Shown: in pieces, positions 5,242 to 6,542 of the stretch
Position numbering within the stretch: the stretch's first letter is position 1
Layout: every line of letters begins with the position of its first letter
Assembly (NCBI GenBank): GCA_012838685.1
Contig: DUOU01000193.1
Coordinates: 1-6,542, forward strand
DNA length: 6,542 nucleotides
Reading direction: 5' to 3'
From: Bacteroidota bacterium
Lineage (GTDB): Bacteria > Bacteroidota > Bacteroidia > Bacteroidales > VadinHA17
The notes under the pieces: generated by a model
What the model saw: only the letters and a program-made list of their open reading frames with translations
What the model was told of the DNA's origin: nothing
The model's database searches: none
Translations under genes and position numbers: made by a program

Positions 5242-6542
5242 ATGGGGAGGTACTGTAAATATCTGACCCGGCTTGTTCACTTCACAATACTGATGTTGTT
5301 AGCGGTACCGACATATGCCCAAACAGGCAATGAGTTCCCCGAAATTACCACCGAAATTGCCGAGGAGCTTGCAATGCGGATGGAGGAGGATGGAGCGACG
5401 ACATTGATGCTGGAGTCGTTGCAAGAGCTTATTGACGACCCTGTAATGATCAATTCCGGAGATGAGGAGGAGTTGAGCCGACTCTTCTTTCTTACAGATT
5501 ACCAGGTAAAATCATTGATCAATTATACCAACACCACGGGAGAAATAATATCACATTATGAAATAGCTTCCATACCGGGATTCGACAGAACAATCGCTGA
5601 GATGATGATCCCGTGCGTGACCCTGGAGAGAGGTGTCAACAATGAACAAAAAAAGAGGCGGCGCGCCGAAATTCTGACCAATATTGTTTTCAAGCCGGGA
5701 GAGAGGGACAGCTCACTGCTGGGATCGAATATCAAAGAGCTGACAAAAATAAAGGTCGTCGCCAATAAAATCGAGACCGGAACGACAATTGAAAAGGATG
5801 CCGGGGAGAGTTTCGTTCCTAAGGGCAAATTTCGACCCGATTTTTTCTCCGGATACATATCATATACCGGAACCGGAATCATAAAAAGAGTGATTATTGG
5901 CGATTATTCCGCTAAATTCGGACAGGGTTGCAATATTAACACCAACTTTTCCACCTCTTTGTCCACATCATCGTCAAACATGATTTCCGGAAAAAACGAG
6001 ATAAAACCGTACAGGTCGACCGATGAAAATAGTTTTTTCAGGGGGGTGGCGACCCAAATTTCGGCCAAAAACATCTCCGCTACACTGCTTTTTTCCCGCA
6101 ACAATATCGATGCGACTGTAACTACGGACAAAGAGACCGGCAAACGGTACGTCAGCAGTCTGTATACAAGCGGAACACACGACAGTTGGACATCGCTTCA
6201 CAAAAAAGATATTCTCGTAAAAACTGTAATAGGGGCCAACCTGGAATTCAATATCAGGTCGTTCAAAATAGGCGCTACCTGGTCGGGCACAGATTTTTCG
6301 ATCCCATTTGCCGACCGTAGCGGGAATATGATAAACCGATTTGATTTTTCGGGAGAAAGATTGTCGGTTTATTCTATTCATTATAAAGCTACAATGGGCA
6401 GTATAATGGCTTTTGGCGAGATCTCTTCAAACGATTTCGACAATTTCGCCCTGGTACAGGGGGCGACAATCAGGGCAGCCGACAGGTTGTCGCTGAACAT
6501 TCTTTACAGAAACTACGAACCTGCCTTCACCACTTTCAACGG
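5242..6542 (+). CDS. Partial: exported helix-hairpin-helix protein with barrel-like C-terminal domain (ComEA-like N-part)
   Basis: This frame is open from ATG 5242 to the window end (433 full codons plus two bases), so the C-terminus is missing. Residues 1-27 form a signal peptide: basic start, hydrophobic core about 12-22, likely cleavage after TYA (24-26). Residues 34-68 are acidic and helical. Residues 70-126 resemble tandem ComEA-type HhH motifs: INSGDEEELSRLFFLT (70-85), an SLINYTNTTGEIISHYE connector (91-107) and IPGFDRTIAEMM (111-122). A basic patch KKRRR (137-141) follows. From about 195 on, the protein is strand-rich and barrel-like, with IIGDYSAKFGQG (218-229) and PYRSTDENSFFRG (256-268), features I recall from HhH-containing envelope proteins of Bacteroidota. 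Relatives are around 650-700 aa, so perhaps 60% is seen. The gene begins 4 bp after the barrel gene, which implies translational coupling. Function is unknown. DNA binding or uptake is a hypothesis from the HhH region only. Confidence 0.8.
   Translation, partial: MGRYCKYLTRLVHFTILMLLAVPTYAQTGNEFPEITTEIAEELAMRMEEDGATTLMLESLQELIDDPVMINSGDEEELSRLFFLTDYQVKSLINYTNTTGEIISHYEIASIPGFDRTIAEMMIPCVTLERGVNNEQKKRRRAEILTNIVFKPGERDSSLLGSNIKELTKIKVVANKIETGTTIEKDAGESFVPKGKFRPDFFSGYISYTGTGIIKRVIIGDYSAKFGQGCNINTNFSTSLSTSSSNMISGKNEIKPYRSTDENSFFRGVATQISAKNISATLLFSRNNIDATVTTDKETGKRYVSSLYTSGTHDSWTSLHKKDILVKTVIGANLEFNIRSFKIGATWSGTDFSIPFADRSGNMINRFDFSGERLSVYSIHYKATMGSIMAFGEISSNDFDNFALVQGATIRAADRLSLNILYRNYEPAFTTFN

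Noticed and set aside
5556..6381. Several minus-strand open frames opposite the HhH protein gene
   Set aside because: The plus frame from 5242 is open over the whole stretch with a signal peptide and family-like motifs. The minus frames overlap each other and have no family features.
1..6542. Search for tRNA, rRNA, CRISPR, insertion sequences and attachment sites
   Set aside because: No cloverleaf-like segment, repeat-spacer pattern, transposase motif or terminal inverted repeats were seen. The genes are ordinary chromosomal ones.

Overview
The window is a gene-dense piece of a bacterial chromosome, most likely from Bacteroidota (Bacteroidetes). Evidence: (i) hpt, adk and obg lie consecutively on one strand, an order I know from that phylum; (ii) Obg is short, with no C-terminal extension, and adenylate kinase is a short-LID form; (iii) the promoter in front of purE matches the Bacteroidota sigma consensus (TTG, 20 bp, TAnnTTTG) exactly; (iv) starts lack Shine-Dalgarno sequences and have A/T-rich leaders; (v) the right end encodes a two-domain HhH/outer-membrane protein of a type I recognise from this phylum. 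The genus cannot be named from the sequence.

Left part (1-3738), all on the minus strand. Read in transcription order it is hpt (purine salvage), adk (AMP to ADP), obg (ribosome-associated GTPase), a PAP2 lipid phosphatase, a PlsC-type acyltransferase, and the first 27 codons of a probable GAF-domain free-methionine-(R)-sulfoxide reductase that leaves the window. The gaps are 11, 94, 22, 95 and 13 bp, so at least hpt-adk, obg-PAP2 and plsC-GAF look co-transcribed. The 94-bp adk-obg gap contains a nested inverted repeat that could be a processing or attenuation structure.

Middle (3739-3862). This 124-bp divergent intergenic region separates hpt from purE and holds the purE promoter. Purine salvage thus points left and de novo purine synthesis points right from one shared region.

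Right part (3863-6542), all on the plus strand: purE, a 271-aa exported beta-barrel protein of PorV/PorQ-like appearance, and, 4 bp later, a large exported protein open to the window edge. That last protein has a signal peptide, a ComEA-like helix-hairpin-helix region and then a beta-strand-rich, barrel-like domain. Its complete frame is interrupted only by the window end. The tight pairing of these two envelope proteins is the most interesting part of the window, because their function is not established.

No rRNA, tRNA, CRISPR array, insertion sequence or phage gene was seen, and no stretch over 300 bases is without a gene. The region reads as core chromosome rather than a mobile island.
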